The notes under the pieces are model-generated. The model ran no database searches. It was not told where the DNA came from and saw nothing but the letters and a program-made list of their open reading frames with translations. A DNA stretch of 64,000 nucleotides from Burkholderia sp. TSV86 (lineage in GTDB: Bacteria > Pseudomonadota > Gammaproteobacteria > Burkholderiales > Burkholderiaceae): the NCBI RefSeq assembly GCF_001522865.1, contig NZ_LOWB01000115.1:55410-119409 (forward strand), in the 5' to 3' direction. Positions 18,084 through 26,205 of the stretch are shown here, in pieces. Each line of letters starts with the position of its first letter. Within the stretch, counting starts at the first letter, position 1. A program made the position numbers and the translations under genes.

Positions 18084-19760
18084 ATGAACGATACGCCGTC
18101 GAGGCTACCGCTCAACCGTGCCACCCTGCTTCTGCTCGTCGCGGCGCTCGCCGTGATCTGGTTCGCGCCGCTCGGCCTGCGCCACCTCGTGCCGAGCGAC
18201 GAGGGCCGCTACGCTGAAATGGCCCGCGAGATGTTCGCGACGGGCGACTGGATTACACCGCGCTACAACGGCTACAAATACTTCGAGAAGCCGCCGCTGC
18301 AAACCTGGATGAACGCGCTGACGTTCGCATGGTTCGGCCTGGGGGAATGGCAAGCACGCCTCTACACGGCGCTCGCGAGCTTTGCTGGCGTACTGCTGGT
18401 CGGCTTTACCGGCGCGCGCGTATTCAACCCGCGCGCGGGCCTGTTCGCCGCGCTCGTGCTCGCGAGCGCGCCGTACTGGAACCTGATGGGCCACTTCAAC
18501 GCGCTCGACATGGGATTGTCGCTGTGGATGGCGCTCACGCTGTGCTCGCTCCTTCTCGCTCAGCGGCCCGGCATCCCGAAGCGGGCCGAGCGCGGCTGGA
18601 TGTGGCTGTGCTGGGCGTCGATGGCGCTCGCCGTGCTGTCGAAGGGGCTCGTCGGCCTGATCCTGCCCGGCGCCGTGCTCGTCCTCTATACCGTCATCGC
18701 GCGCGACTGGGCGCTCTGGAGACGGCTCTATATCGTGAGCGGGCTCGTGATCTTCTTCGCGATCGCGACGCCGTGGTTCGTGCTCGTCCAGCAGCGTAAC
18801 CCCGAGTTCTTCAATTTCTTCTTCATCGTCCAGCAGTTCCGCCGCTATCTGACGCCCGAGCAAAACCGCCCTGGCCCGCTCTACTACTTCGTGCCGGTGC
18901 TGCTCGTCGGCTTTCTGCCGTGGCTGTCCGTCTGCTTCCAAAGCATCCGCCACGCGCTGCGAATCCCGCGCCAGCCCAACGGTTTCGCGCCGATGCTCGT
19001 GCTGATCGTCTGGAGCGGGTTCATCTTCGTGTTCTTCAGCATGTCGCACTCGAAGCTGATTTCGTACTTGCTGCCGATCGCACCCGCGCTCGCGCTTGCG
19101 ATCGGCGCGTACCTGCCGCTCGTATCGCGCGACCGGTTCCGCCGCCACCTGCTCGGCTATCTGGCGTTCACCGCCGCCGCCGCGATCGGCGCGACGTTCC
19201 TGTCGCGCTTCGGCGACACGCGCACGCCGAATGCGCAATATGTCGACTTCCAGCACTGGGTGTATGCGGCGCTCGCCGTCGCGTTCGCGCTGACGGTCGC
19301 CGCGCTGTGGCTCAACCGGCGCGGCCAGGCCGGCATCGCGGCGGCCGCGTTCGCCGCCGGCTGGCTCCTGCTCGGCACGATCGGCGGCACCGGCCACGAT
19401 GCGTTCGGCCGCTACAGCTCAGGCGCGCTGCTCGCGCCCGCGATCCGCGCGCAGCTCGCCAAGCTGCCGCCCGACACGCCGTTCTACTCGGTCGAGATGC
19501 TCGATCACACACTGCCGTTCTACATGCGCCACACGACGATCATGGTCGCGCGGCAAGACGAACTCGCGTTCGGCATCTCGGTCGAGCCCGACAAATGGAT
19601 CCCGACCGTCGATGCGTGGGAAAAGCGCTGGCGCGCCGAGCGCTACGCGCTCGCGCTGATGTCGCCGAGCCGCTACGCGCAGCTCGAGCAGGCGGGCCTG
19701 CCGATGCGCGTGATCGCCCGTGACAACCGGCGCGTCGTCGTCGAAAAACCGCAATCCTGA
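18084..19760 (+). CDS. arnT: Undecaprenyl-phosphate Ara4N : lipid A transferase
   Basis: A 558-residue GT-C membrane enzyme that moves 4-amino-4-deoxy-L-arabinose from its undecaprenyl carrier onto lipid A phosphates at the periplasmic face. The first periplasmic loop VPSDEGRYAEMAREMFATGD holds the catalytic acidic residues, followed by WITPRYNGYKYFEKPPLQTW, both ArnT hallmarks. About 12 membrane helices and a periplasmic C-terminal domain follow. It is the first gene of a seven-gene arn run; Ara4N addition gives polymyxin resistance and is reported to be essential in some Burkholderia. Confidence 0.95.
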   Translation: MNDTPSRLPLNRATLLLLVAALAVIWFAPLGLRHLVPSDEGRYAEMAREMFATGDWITPRYNGYKYFEKPPLQTWMNALTFAWFGLGEWQARLYTALASFAGVLLVGFTGARVFNPRAGLFAALVLASAPYWNLMGHFNALDMGLSLWMALTLCSLLLAQRPGIPKRAERGWMWLCWASMALAVLSKGLVGLILPGAVLVLYTVIARDWALWRRLYIVSGLVIFFAIATPWFVLVQQRNPEFFNFFFIVQQFRRYLTPEQNRPGPLYYFVPVLLVGFLPWLSVCFQSIRHALRIPRQPNGFAPMLVLIVWSGFIFVFFSMSHSKLISYLLPIAPALALAIGAYLPLVSRDRFRRHLLGYLAFTAAAAIGATFLSRFGDTRTPNAQYVDFQHWVYAALAVAFALTVAALWLNRRGQAGIAAAAFAAGWLLLGTIGGTGHDAFGRYSSGALLAPAIRAQLAKLPPDTPFYSVEMLDHTLPFYMRHTTIMVARQDELAFGISVEPDKWIPTVDAWEKRWRAERYALALMSPSRYAQLEQAGLPMRVIARDNRRVVVEKPQS

Positions 19761-19775
19761 GGAGGACGCGAAGCG

Positions 19776-20147
19776 ATGAATCCCGTCTCGCTTGTTTGCA
19801 TCGTCACCGGCGTGATGCTGAACGCGTGCGCGCAGCTGCTGCTCAAGGCCGGCGTGCGCGCCGTTGGACACTTCGAATTCACCCGTGCGAACATTGTGCC
19901 CGTCGGCCTGAAAATCGCGACCCAATTGCCGATCATCGGCGGGCTTGGCTGCTACGTGCTGTCCGTCGTCGTGTGGATCGTGGGGCTGTCGCGGGTCGAC
20001 GTGTCGGTGGCATACCCGATGCTCTCGCTCGGCTACGTCGTCAACGCGTTCGCCGCGTGGTATCTGTTCGGCGAGGTGCTGTCGGTCCAGCGCCTGGTCG
20101 GCATCGGCATCATTCTGATCGGCGTGTTCGTGCTCGCCCGCAGCTAG
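19776..20147 (+). CDS. Small EamA/SMR-type membrane protein, ArnE/ArnF-like flippase subunit
   Basis: A 123-residue protein with four hydrophobic helices and the SMR-like pattern LNACAQLLLKAGVRAVG and SRVDVSVAYPMLSLGYVVNA. In enterobacteria ArnE and ArnF together flip undecaprenyl-phosphate Ara4N across the inner membrane; here only one such gene is present, so it may act as a homodimer. It starts 15 bases after arnT with a GAGGA ribosome-binding site. Confidence 0.85.
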   Translation: MNPVSLVCIVTGVMLNACAQLLLKAGVRAVGHFEFTRANIVPVGLKIATQLPIIGGLGCYVLSVVVWIVGLSRVDVSVAYPMLSLGYVVNAFAAWYLFGEVLSVQRLVGIGIILIGVFVLARS

Positions 20148-20258
20148 AGCGGCGCGCCGAATGCGACAAAAAGTGACGCAACGTTTCGGGCAATCCGTGT
20201 CCAATGACGCCTGCCGGACCTTGTCCGATCCTTTCATCCGACCACGAGCGAAGCTTCC

Positions 20259-21410
20259 ATGAGCCAGACTTCCGTTCCTTTCCTGCCGTTCGTCAAGCCC
20301 GAGATCGACGAAGCCACCATCCAAGGCGTGGCCGACGTACTGCGCTCGGGCTGGATCACGACCGGCCCGCATTGCCAGCAATTCGAGGCCGCGCTGTCCG
20401 ACTATCTGGGCGGGCGCCCGGTGCGCGTGTTCAACTCCGGAACCTGCACCCTCGAGATCGGCCTGAGAATCGCGGGCGTCGGCGCGGGCGACGAGGTGAT
20501 CACGTCGCCCGCGTCGTGGGTGGCGACGAGCAACGTGATCCTGGAAACGGGTGCCACGCCCGTGTTCGTCGATATCGACCCCGTCACGCGCAACCTCGAT
20601 CTCGATCTCGTCGAGAAAGCGATCACGCCGCGCACGAAGGCGATCATCCCGGTCTATCTGGCGGGCCTGCCCGTCGACATGGACCGCCTGTATGCGATCG
20701 CGCGCGCGCACGGCCTGCGCGTCGTGGAAGACGCCGCGCAGGCGCTCGGCTCGACGTGGAAGGGCCGCCGGATCGGCGCGTTCGGCGATCTCGTATCGTT
20801 CAGCTTTCATCCGAACAAGAACCTGACGACGATCGAAGGCGGCGCGCTCGTGCTCAACGACGAGGCCGAAGCTGCGCTCGCGCAGAAATACCGGCTGCAA
20901 GGCATCACGCGCACCGGCCTGGACGGCATGGACTGCGACGTGCTCGGCGGCAAGTACAATCTGACCGATGTCGCCGCGCGCGTCGGCCTCGGCCAGTTGC
21001 CGCATCTCGAGCGCTTCAACGACCGGCGCCGCGCGCTCGCCCGCCGGTATTTCGACGCGTTCGCGCCCGGCGCGGCCGCGGCGCTCGGCGTCGGGCTGCC
21101 CATCGCGGACTTCGAGCACAGCAACTGGCATATGTTTCAGATCACGCTGCCGCTCGAAAAGCTCGCGATCTCGCGCGGCGAATTCATGGCGCAGTTGAAG
21201 GAGCGCGGAATCGGCTCGGGCGTTCACTATCCGGCAATCCATCTTTTCACGCTGTACCGCGCGCGCGGCTTCAAGGAGGGCATGTTCCCCCACGCCGAGC
21301 GCTTCGGCGCATCGACCGTCACGCTGCCGCTGTTCACGCAGATGCGTGACGAGGACGTGCTGCGCGTCGTCGACGCCGTCAACCAGATTTGCGAACAACA
21401 CGGAAAATAA
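20259..21410 (+). CDS. arnB: UDP-4-amino-4-deoxy-L-arabinose aminotransferase
   Basis: A 383-residue DegT/DnrJ/EryC1 PLP enzyme that aminates UDP-4-keto-pentose using glutamate. The PLP lysine is in SFSFHPNKNLTTIEGGALV. Also present are SGTCTLEIGLRIAGVGAGDE, the active-site VVEDAAQALGSTWKGRRIG and a C-terminal GVHYPAIHLFTLYR. Length matches ArnB. It is the third gene of the operon, with a gap of 111 bases upstream, and arnC follows after six bases. Confidence 0.95.
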   Translation: MSQTSVPFLPFVKPEIDEATIQGVADVLRSGWITTGPHCQQFEAALSDYLGGRPVRVFNSGTCTLEIGLRIAGVGAGDEVITSPASWVATSNVILETGATPVFVDIDPVTRNLDLDLVEKAITPRTKAIIPVYLAGLPVDMDRLYAIARAHGLRVVEDAAQALGSTWKGRRIGAFGDLVSFSFHPNKNLTTIEGGALVLNDEAEAALAQKYRLQGITRTGLDGMDCDVLGGKYNLTDVAARVGLGQLPHLERFNDRRRALARRYFDAFAPGAAAALGVGLPIADFEHSNWHMFQITLPLEKLAISRGEFMAQLKERGIGSGVHYPAIHLFTLYRARGFKEGMFPHAERFGASTVTLPLFTQMRDEDVLRVVDAVNQICEQHGK

Positions 21411-21416
21411 GCGGAC

Positions 21417-22424
21417 ATGAATCACGCAGAAACACGCGCGACGAACCCCGAAGTTTCGGTCGTCATCCCCGTGTATAACGAGGAAGCCGGGCTCGGCGCG
21501 CTCTTCGCACGACTCTATCCGGCGCTCGACGCGCTCGGCAGGTCATACGAAGTGATCCTCGTCAACGACGGCAGCCGCGACCGCTCGGCCGCGATGCTCG
21601 CCGATCAGTTCCGCGTGCGCCCGGACACGACGCGCGTCGTACTGCTCAACGGCAACTACGGCCAGCACATGGCGATCCTCGCGGGCTTCGAGCAGTCGCA
21701 CGGCGAGATCGTCATCACGCTCGATGCCGATCTGCAAAATCCGCCCGAAGAGATCGGCAAGCTGATCGACAAGATGCACGAGGGTTACGACTACGTCGGC
21801 TCGATCCGCAAGCAGCGCCAGGACAGCCTGTGGCGGCGCAAGGCGTCGTCGGCGATGAACCGGCTGCGCGAGCGGATCACGCGGATCAAGATGACCGACC
21901 AGGGCTGCATGCTGCGCGCGTACAGCCGCCGGATCATCGACACGATCAACCGCTGCGGCGAGGTCAACACGTTCATCCCCGCGCTCGCGTACACGTTCGC
22001 GCAGAATCCGACCGAGATCGAGGTCGCGCACGAGGAGCGCTTCGCGGGCGAATCGAAATATTCGCTGTACAGCCTGATCCGTCTGAATTTCGATCTCGTC
22101 ACCGGCTTCTCGGTCGTACCGCTGCAGTGGCTGTCGTTCATCGGCGTGATCCTGTCGCTCGGCTCGGCCGGCCTGTTCGCGCTGCTGGTGATCCGGCGCT
22201 TCATCGTCGGCGCGGAAGTGCAAGGCGTGTTCACGCTGTTCGCGATCACGTTCTTCCTGCTCGGCGTGATCATCTTCGCGCTCGGCCTGCTTGGCGAATA
22301 TATCGGCCGAATCTATCAACAGGTCCGTGCGCGGCCGCGCTACCTGATCCATACCGTGCTCGAGGCGCGCGATGGCAAACCCAGCGTCACGCTGCCCGTC
22401 GAGCGCCGCGAGGCCGTCCGATGA
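21417..22424 (+). CDS. arnC: Undecaprenyl-phosphate 4-deoxy-4-formamido-L-arabinose transferase
   Basis: A 335-residue GT2 enzyme anchored in the inner membrane that loads formylated Ara4N on undecaprenyl phosphate. It has the GT-A fold with SVVIPVYNEEAGLGALFARL, the DxD-type motif ITLDADLQNPPEE, and FAGESKYSLYSLIRLNFDL, then two C-terminal membrane helices (about 240-300). Its stop overlaps the start of the next gene in ATGA, indicating translational coupling. Confidence 0.95.
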   Translation: MNHAETRATNPEVSVVIPVYNEEAGLGALFARLYPALDALGRSYEVILVNDGSRDRSAAMLADQFRVRPDTTRVVLLNGNYGQHMAILAGFEQSHGEIVITLDADLQNPPEEIGKLIDKMHEGYDYVGSIRKQRQDSLWRRKASSAMNRLRERITRIKMTDQGCMLRAYSRRIIDTINRCGEVNTFIPALAYTFAQNPTEIEVAHEERFAGESKYSLYSLIRLNFDLVTGFSVVPLQWLSFIGVILSLGSAGLFALLVIRRFIVGAEVQGVFTLFAITFFLLGVIIFALGLLGEYIGRIYQQVRARPRYLIHTVLEARDGKPSVTLPVERREAVR

Positions 22425-23368
22425 AGCCGCGCGCGGTCGTCTTCGCTTACCACAACGTCGGCGTGCGCTGCCTGCAGGTGCTGATCGCGCGCGGCGTCGA
22501 CGTCGCGCTCGTCGTCACGCACGAGGACAGCCCAAGCGAGAATATCTGGTTCGGCAGCGTCGCGTCGGTGGCGGCCGAGCACGGCATTCCCATCACGACG
22601 CCCGCCGATCCGGCGGGCGCCGAGCTGCGCGCGGCCATCGCCGCTGCGCGGCCGGACTTCATCTTCTCGTTCTACTACCGGCACATGCTGCCCGTCGAAC
22701 TGCTCGCGCTCGCGCCGCGCGGCGCGTACAACATGCACGGCTCGCTGCTGCCGAAATACCGCGGCCGCGTGCCGACCAACTGGGCGGTGCTCAACGGCGA
22801 GACCGAAACCGGCGCGACGCTGCACGAAATGGCCGCCAAGCCCGATGCGGGCGCGATCGTCGGCCAGACCGCGGTGCCGATCCTGCCCGACGACACGGCC
22901 GCGCAAGTATTCGACAAGGTCACCGTCGCCGCGGAGCAGACGCTTTGGCGTGTGCTGCCCGCGCTGATCGCGGGCGACGCGCCGCATCTGCCGAACGATC
23001 TGTCGCAGGGCAGCTATTACGGCGCACGCCGGCCCGAGGACGGCCGCATCGACTGGTTGCAACCGGCCGCGCGCGTCTACAACCTGATCCGCGCGGTCGC
23101 GCCGCCGTATCCGGGCGCATTCGCCGATATCGACGGCGCGCGCTTCGTGATCGCGCGCGCGCGCCTCGCGCGCCCCGGCTCGGCAGCCGCGCGCGCCGCC
23201 GCCGATTTGCCGCCGGGCCTGCACGTAAGCGATAATGCGCTGTTCGGCGTTTGCGGCGACAGCCGCGCCGTCTCCATTCTCGAGCTGCGCCGGCAGCACG
23301 ACGGCGGCGAAACCATCGTGTCCCCGGCTCAGTTCGCGCAGTTCATTCATTCTTCCCGTCATTCATGA
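22421..23368 (+). CDS. UDP-Ara4N formyltransferase (N-terminal half of ArnA as a separate gene)
   Basis: A 315-residue formyltetrahydrofolate-dependent enzyme. The motif MHGSLLPKYRGRVPTNWAVL and the catalytic GATLHEMAAKPDAGAIVGQT match the N-terminal domain of ArnA, and a C-terminal subdomain (about 205-300) completes the fold. In E. coli this domain is fused to the decarboxylase; here the decarboxylase is a separate, ATGA-overlapping gene. Both ends are coupled to neighbours by four-base overlaps, so 1:1 synthesis is probably kept. Confidence 0.93.
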   Translation: MKPRAVVFAYHNVGVRCLQVLIARGVDVALVVTHEDSPSENIWFGSVASVAAEHGIPITTPADPAGAELRAAIAAARPDFIFSFYYRHMLPVELLALAPRGAYNMHGSLLPKYRGRVPTNWAVLNGETETGATLHEMAAKPDAGAIVGQTAVPILPDDTAAQVFDKVTVAAEQTLWRVLPALIAGDAPHLPNDLSQGSYYGARRPEDGRIDWLQPAARVYNLIRAVAPPYPGAFADIDGARFVIARARLARPGSAAARAAADLPPGLHVSDNALFGVCGDSRAVSILELRRQHDGGETIVSPAQFAQFIHSSRHS

Positions 23369-24420
23369 AAGCTAAAAAAGTCCTGATCCTGGGTGTGAAC
23401 GGCTTCATCGGCCATCACCTGTCCAAGCGCATTCTTGAAACCACCGATTGGGAAGTGTTCGGCATGGACATGCAGACCGACCGGCTCGGCGATCTCGTCA
23501 AGCACGAGCGGATGCATTTCTTCGAAGGCGACATCACGATCAACAAGGAGTGGGTCGAGTATCACGTGAAGAAGTGCGACGTGATCCTGCCGCTCGTCGC
23601 GATCGCAACGCCCGCCACCTACGTCCAGCAGCCGCTGCGCGTGTTCGAACTCGACTTCGAGGCGAACCTGCCAATCGTGCGTTCGGCCGTCAAGTACGGC
23701 AAGCATCTGGTGTTCCCGTCGACGTCCGAGGTGTATGGAATGTGCGCGGACGAGCAGTTCGATCCGGACGCGTCCGCCCTCACCTACGGGCCGATCAACA
23801 AGCCGCGCTGGATCTATGCGTGCTCGAAGCAGCTGATGGACCGCGTGATCTGGGGTTACGGGATGGAAGGCCTGAACTTCACGCTGTTCCGTCCGTTCAA
23901 CTGGATCGGGCCTGGCCTCGATTCGATCTACACGCCCAAGGAAGGCAGCTCGCGCGTCGTCACGCAGTTTCTCGGCCATATCGTGCGCGGCGAGAACATC
24001 AGCCTCGTCGACGGCGGCTCGCAAAAGCGCGCGTTCACGTATGTCGACGATGGCATCAGCGCGCTGATGAAGATCATCGAGAATCCGAACGGCGTCGCGA
24101 CGGGCAAGATCTACAACATCGGCAATCCGAAGAATAATTTCTCGGTACGCGAACTCGCGAACAAGATGCTCGAACTCGCGGCCGAGTTTCCCGAATACGC
24201 GGAATCGGCCAAGCGCGTGCAGCTCGTCGAAACCACGTCGGGCGCGTACTACGGCAACGGCTACCAGGACGTGCAAAACCGCGTGCCGAAGATCGACAAC
24301 ACGATGCAGGAGCTTGGCTGGGCGCCACAGTTCACGTTCGACGATGCGCTGCGCCAGATCTTCGAAGCATACCGCGGCCACGTCGCCGACGCGCGCGCGC
24401 TCGTCGAACAGCAAGGCTGA
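23365..24420 (+). CDS. UDP-glucuronic acid oxidative decarboxylase (C-terminal half of ArnA as a separate gene)
   Basis: A 351-residue short-chain dehydrogenase/epimerase. The NAD-binding motif is VLILGVNGFIGHHLSKRIL. The catalytic Thr/Ser-Tyr-Lys set sits around FPSTSEVYGMC and RWIYACSKQLMDRVIWGYG, and FRPFNWIGPGLDSIYTPKEG is diagnostic of ArnA-type decarboxylases. It makes the UDP-4-keto-pentose used by ArnB. It overlaps the formyltransferase gene by four bases, and arnD begins ten bases after its stop. Confidence 0.94.
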   Translation: MKAKKVLILGVNGFIGHHLSKRILETTDWEVFGMDMQTDRLGDLVKHERMHFFEGDITINKEWVEYHVKKCDVILPLVAIATPATYVQQPLRVFELDFEANLPIVRSAVKYGKHLVFPSTSEVYGMCADEQFDPDASALTYGPINKPRWIYACSKQLMDRVIWGYGMEGLNFTLFRPFNWIGPGLDSIYTPKEGSSRVVTQFLGHIVRGENISLVDGGSQKRAFTYVDDGISALMKIIENPNGVATGKIYNIGNPKNNFSVRELANKMLELAAEFPEYAESAKRVQLVETTSGAYYGNGYQDVQNRVPKIDNTMQELGWAPQFTFDDALRQIFEAYRGHVADARALVEQQG

Positions 24421-24430
24421 AGGCCGTCTC

Positions 24431-25327
24431 TTGGCTCGCATCGTCCTCAAGATCGACGTCGACACGCTGCGCGGCACGCGCGAAGGCGTGCCGAATCTCG
24501 CGCGCATCTTCGATCGCCACGCCGCGCGCGCGACGTTCCTGTTCAGCCTCGGCCCGGATCACACCGGCTGGGCGATGCGCCGCGCGCTGCGGCCGGGCTT
24601 TCTGAAGAAGGTGTCGCGCACGTCGGTCGTCGAGCATTACGGCATCAAGCAGTTGCTGTATGGCGTGCTGCTGCCGGGCCCCGACATCGGCCGCCGCGCA
24701 ATGGCCGATATGCGCGCGATTCACGAAGCCGGCTTCGAATGCGGGATTCATACATGGGATCACGTGTACTGGCAGGACAACGTGCGGCGTCGCGAGCGCG
24801 ACTGGACCGTGCGCGAGATGCGCAAGAGCCATCAGCGTTTCGTCGAGATCTTCGGCACGCCGCCCGTCACGCATGGCGCGGCCGGCTGGCAGATGAACGA
24901 CGCCGCGTTCGAGCAGATCGACGCATGGGGAATGCGCTACGCATCCGACGGCCGCGGCCATTCGCCGTATCTGCCGGTGGTGGGCGGCAAGACCCTCGCG
25001 CACGTGCAAATGCCGACCACGCTGCCGACACTCGACGAAGTGCTCGGCACCGGCGGCATCGATTCGTCCAATGTCGCCGCGCATATTCTTCGGCACACCG
25101 AACGCAATCCGCATGACCAGGTGTTCACGCTGCATGCGGAGCTCGAAGGCCAGAAGCTCGCGCCGGTGTTCGAGCAACTGCTTGCCGGCTGGCGCGCGCA
25201 AGGCCATACGTTTGCGACGATGGGCGATTATCACGCGACGCTGGACCGCGCGGCGCTGCCATCATACCCTGTTGCGTGGGGCGAAGTTCCGGGCCGCTCC
25301 GGCGAGCTGATCGTTCAGCCCGACTGA
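24431..25327 (+). CDS. arnD: 4-deoxy-4-formamido-L-arabinose-phosphoundecaprenol deformylase
   Basis: A 298-residue NodB/polysaccharide-deacetylase-type hydrolase that removes the formyl group after transfer to undecaprenyl phosphate. The metal site is visible as KIDVDTLRGTREGVP and GIHTWDHVYWQDNV, and THGAAGWQMNDAAFEQ is the ArnD catalytic segment. No ATG fits the family N-terminus; TTG at 24431 gives LARIVLKIDVDT, the expected start. It is the last arn gene; bcp follows after 91 bases with its own ribosome-binding site. Confidence 0.93.
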   Translation: MARIVLKIDVDTLRGTREGVPNLARIFDRHAARATFLFSLGPDHTGWAMRRALRPGFLKKVSRTSVVEHYGIKQLLYGVLLPGPDIGRRAMADMRAIHEAGFECGIHTWDHVYWQDNVRRRERDWTVREMRKSHQRFVEIFGTPPVTHGAAGWQMNDAAFEQIDAWGMRYASDGRGHSPYLPVVGGKTLAHVQMPTTLPTLDEVLGTGGIDSSNVAAHILRHTERNPHDQVFTLHAELEGQKLAPVFEQLLAGWRAQGHTFATMGDYHATLDRAALPSYPVAWGEVPGRSGELIVQPD

Positions 25328-25418
25328 ACAAAAGCTGATCGCCAACGCCCGTTCCGCGCTTTTTCATGCAACAGCGCGTTTCGTCGTCCGCATTCGTTTA
25401 TAACAACAGGAGAAACAC

Positions 25419-25880
25419 GTGTCCGTCGAAGTCGACCGCCCCGTTCCCGATTTCACCGCGCCCGCCACCGGCGGCGAATTCTCGCTGTCGGGCCTCAACG
25501 GCAAGACGCTCGTACTGTATTTCTACCCGAAAGACAATACGCCGGGCTGCACGACCGAAGGTCTGCAATTCCGCGATCTTTATCCGAAATTCAAAAAGGC
25601 CGGCGCGGAAATCGTCGGCGTGTCGCGCGACAGCTTGCGCTCGCACGAAAATTTCAAGACGAAACTCGAACTGCCGTTCCCGCTGATCTCGGACCCCGAC
25701 GAAACGCTGTGCACGCTGTTCGGTGTCATGAAACTGAAGAAAATGTATGGCAAGGAAGTACGCGGTATCGAGCGTTCGACGTTCATCATCGACGGCAACC
25801 AGGTGCTACGCCACGCGTGGCGCGGCGTCAAGGTGCCGGGCCACGTCGACGAGGTGCTGAGTGCTGTACAAGCGCTTTGA
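25419..25880 (+). CDS. bcp: Peroxiredoxin, Bcp/PrxQ type
   Basis: A 153-residue thiol peroxidase that reduces hydroperoxides in the cytoplasm. The peroxidatic cysteine is C44 in FYPKDNTPGCTTEGLQF. The usual resolving cysteine five residues later is missing (TTEGL), and the only other cysteine is C98, matching a non-essential one in E. coli Bcp. The enzyme may therefore act as a 1-Cys type or use another thiol partner. The start codon is GTG at 25419, after AGGAGA. A strong terminator lies about 120 bases downstream. Confidence 0.92.
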   Translation: MSVEVDRPVPDFTAPATGGEFSLSGLNGKTLVLYFYPKDNTPGCTTEGLQFRDLYPKFKKAGAEIVGVSRDSLRSHENFKTKLELPFPLISDPDETLCTLFGVMKLKKMYGKEVRGIERSTFIIDGNQVLRHAWRGVKVPGHVDEVLSAVQAL

Positions 25881-25996
25881 GGCGCGCTATATTGGGCCGC
25901 AATGAATGCCTGTCCGCCCCATTTTTCTCGCTGCTGCGCCTGTAATCGACACGATGCGTGCGTGCATCTGACGCGCAGCGCGACGGTTGAAGCCGA

Positions 25997-26031
25997 GCCG
26001 CTTGCCCCTGTTCGGGGGAAGCGGCTTTTTT
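25997..26031 (+). terminator. Rho-independent terminator after bcp
   Basis: GCCGCTTGCCCC (25997-26008) pairs with GGGGGAAGCGGC (26014-26025), followed by six T. The rest of 25881-26205 shows no gene. Confidence 0.88.
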
Positions 26032-26205
26032 CATGGTTTTAGCAGCGCGTGCGATGCTCGACGCGCCAAGGAGACGATCGAAATCTAGGCGAACCGGCGA
26101 TTCGAACCCCATGTTGCGCCACCGCGCGCAAACTGCACGCGCATCAAGCGCGCAGGATGCGAACAGCGGCGCATGCCTGCGACACGATTCATCTCGAGGG
26201 ACACC

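Noticed and set aside
26085..26120. tRNA-like T-arm (GGGTTCGAATC on the minus strand)
   Set aside because: The flanking stem bases do not pair and no anticodon or D-arm could be found upstream.
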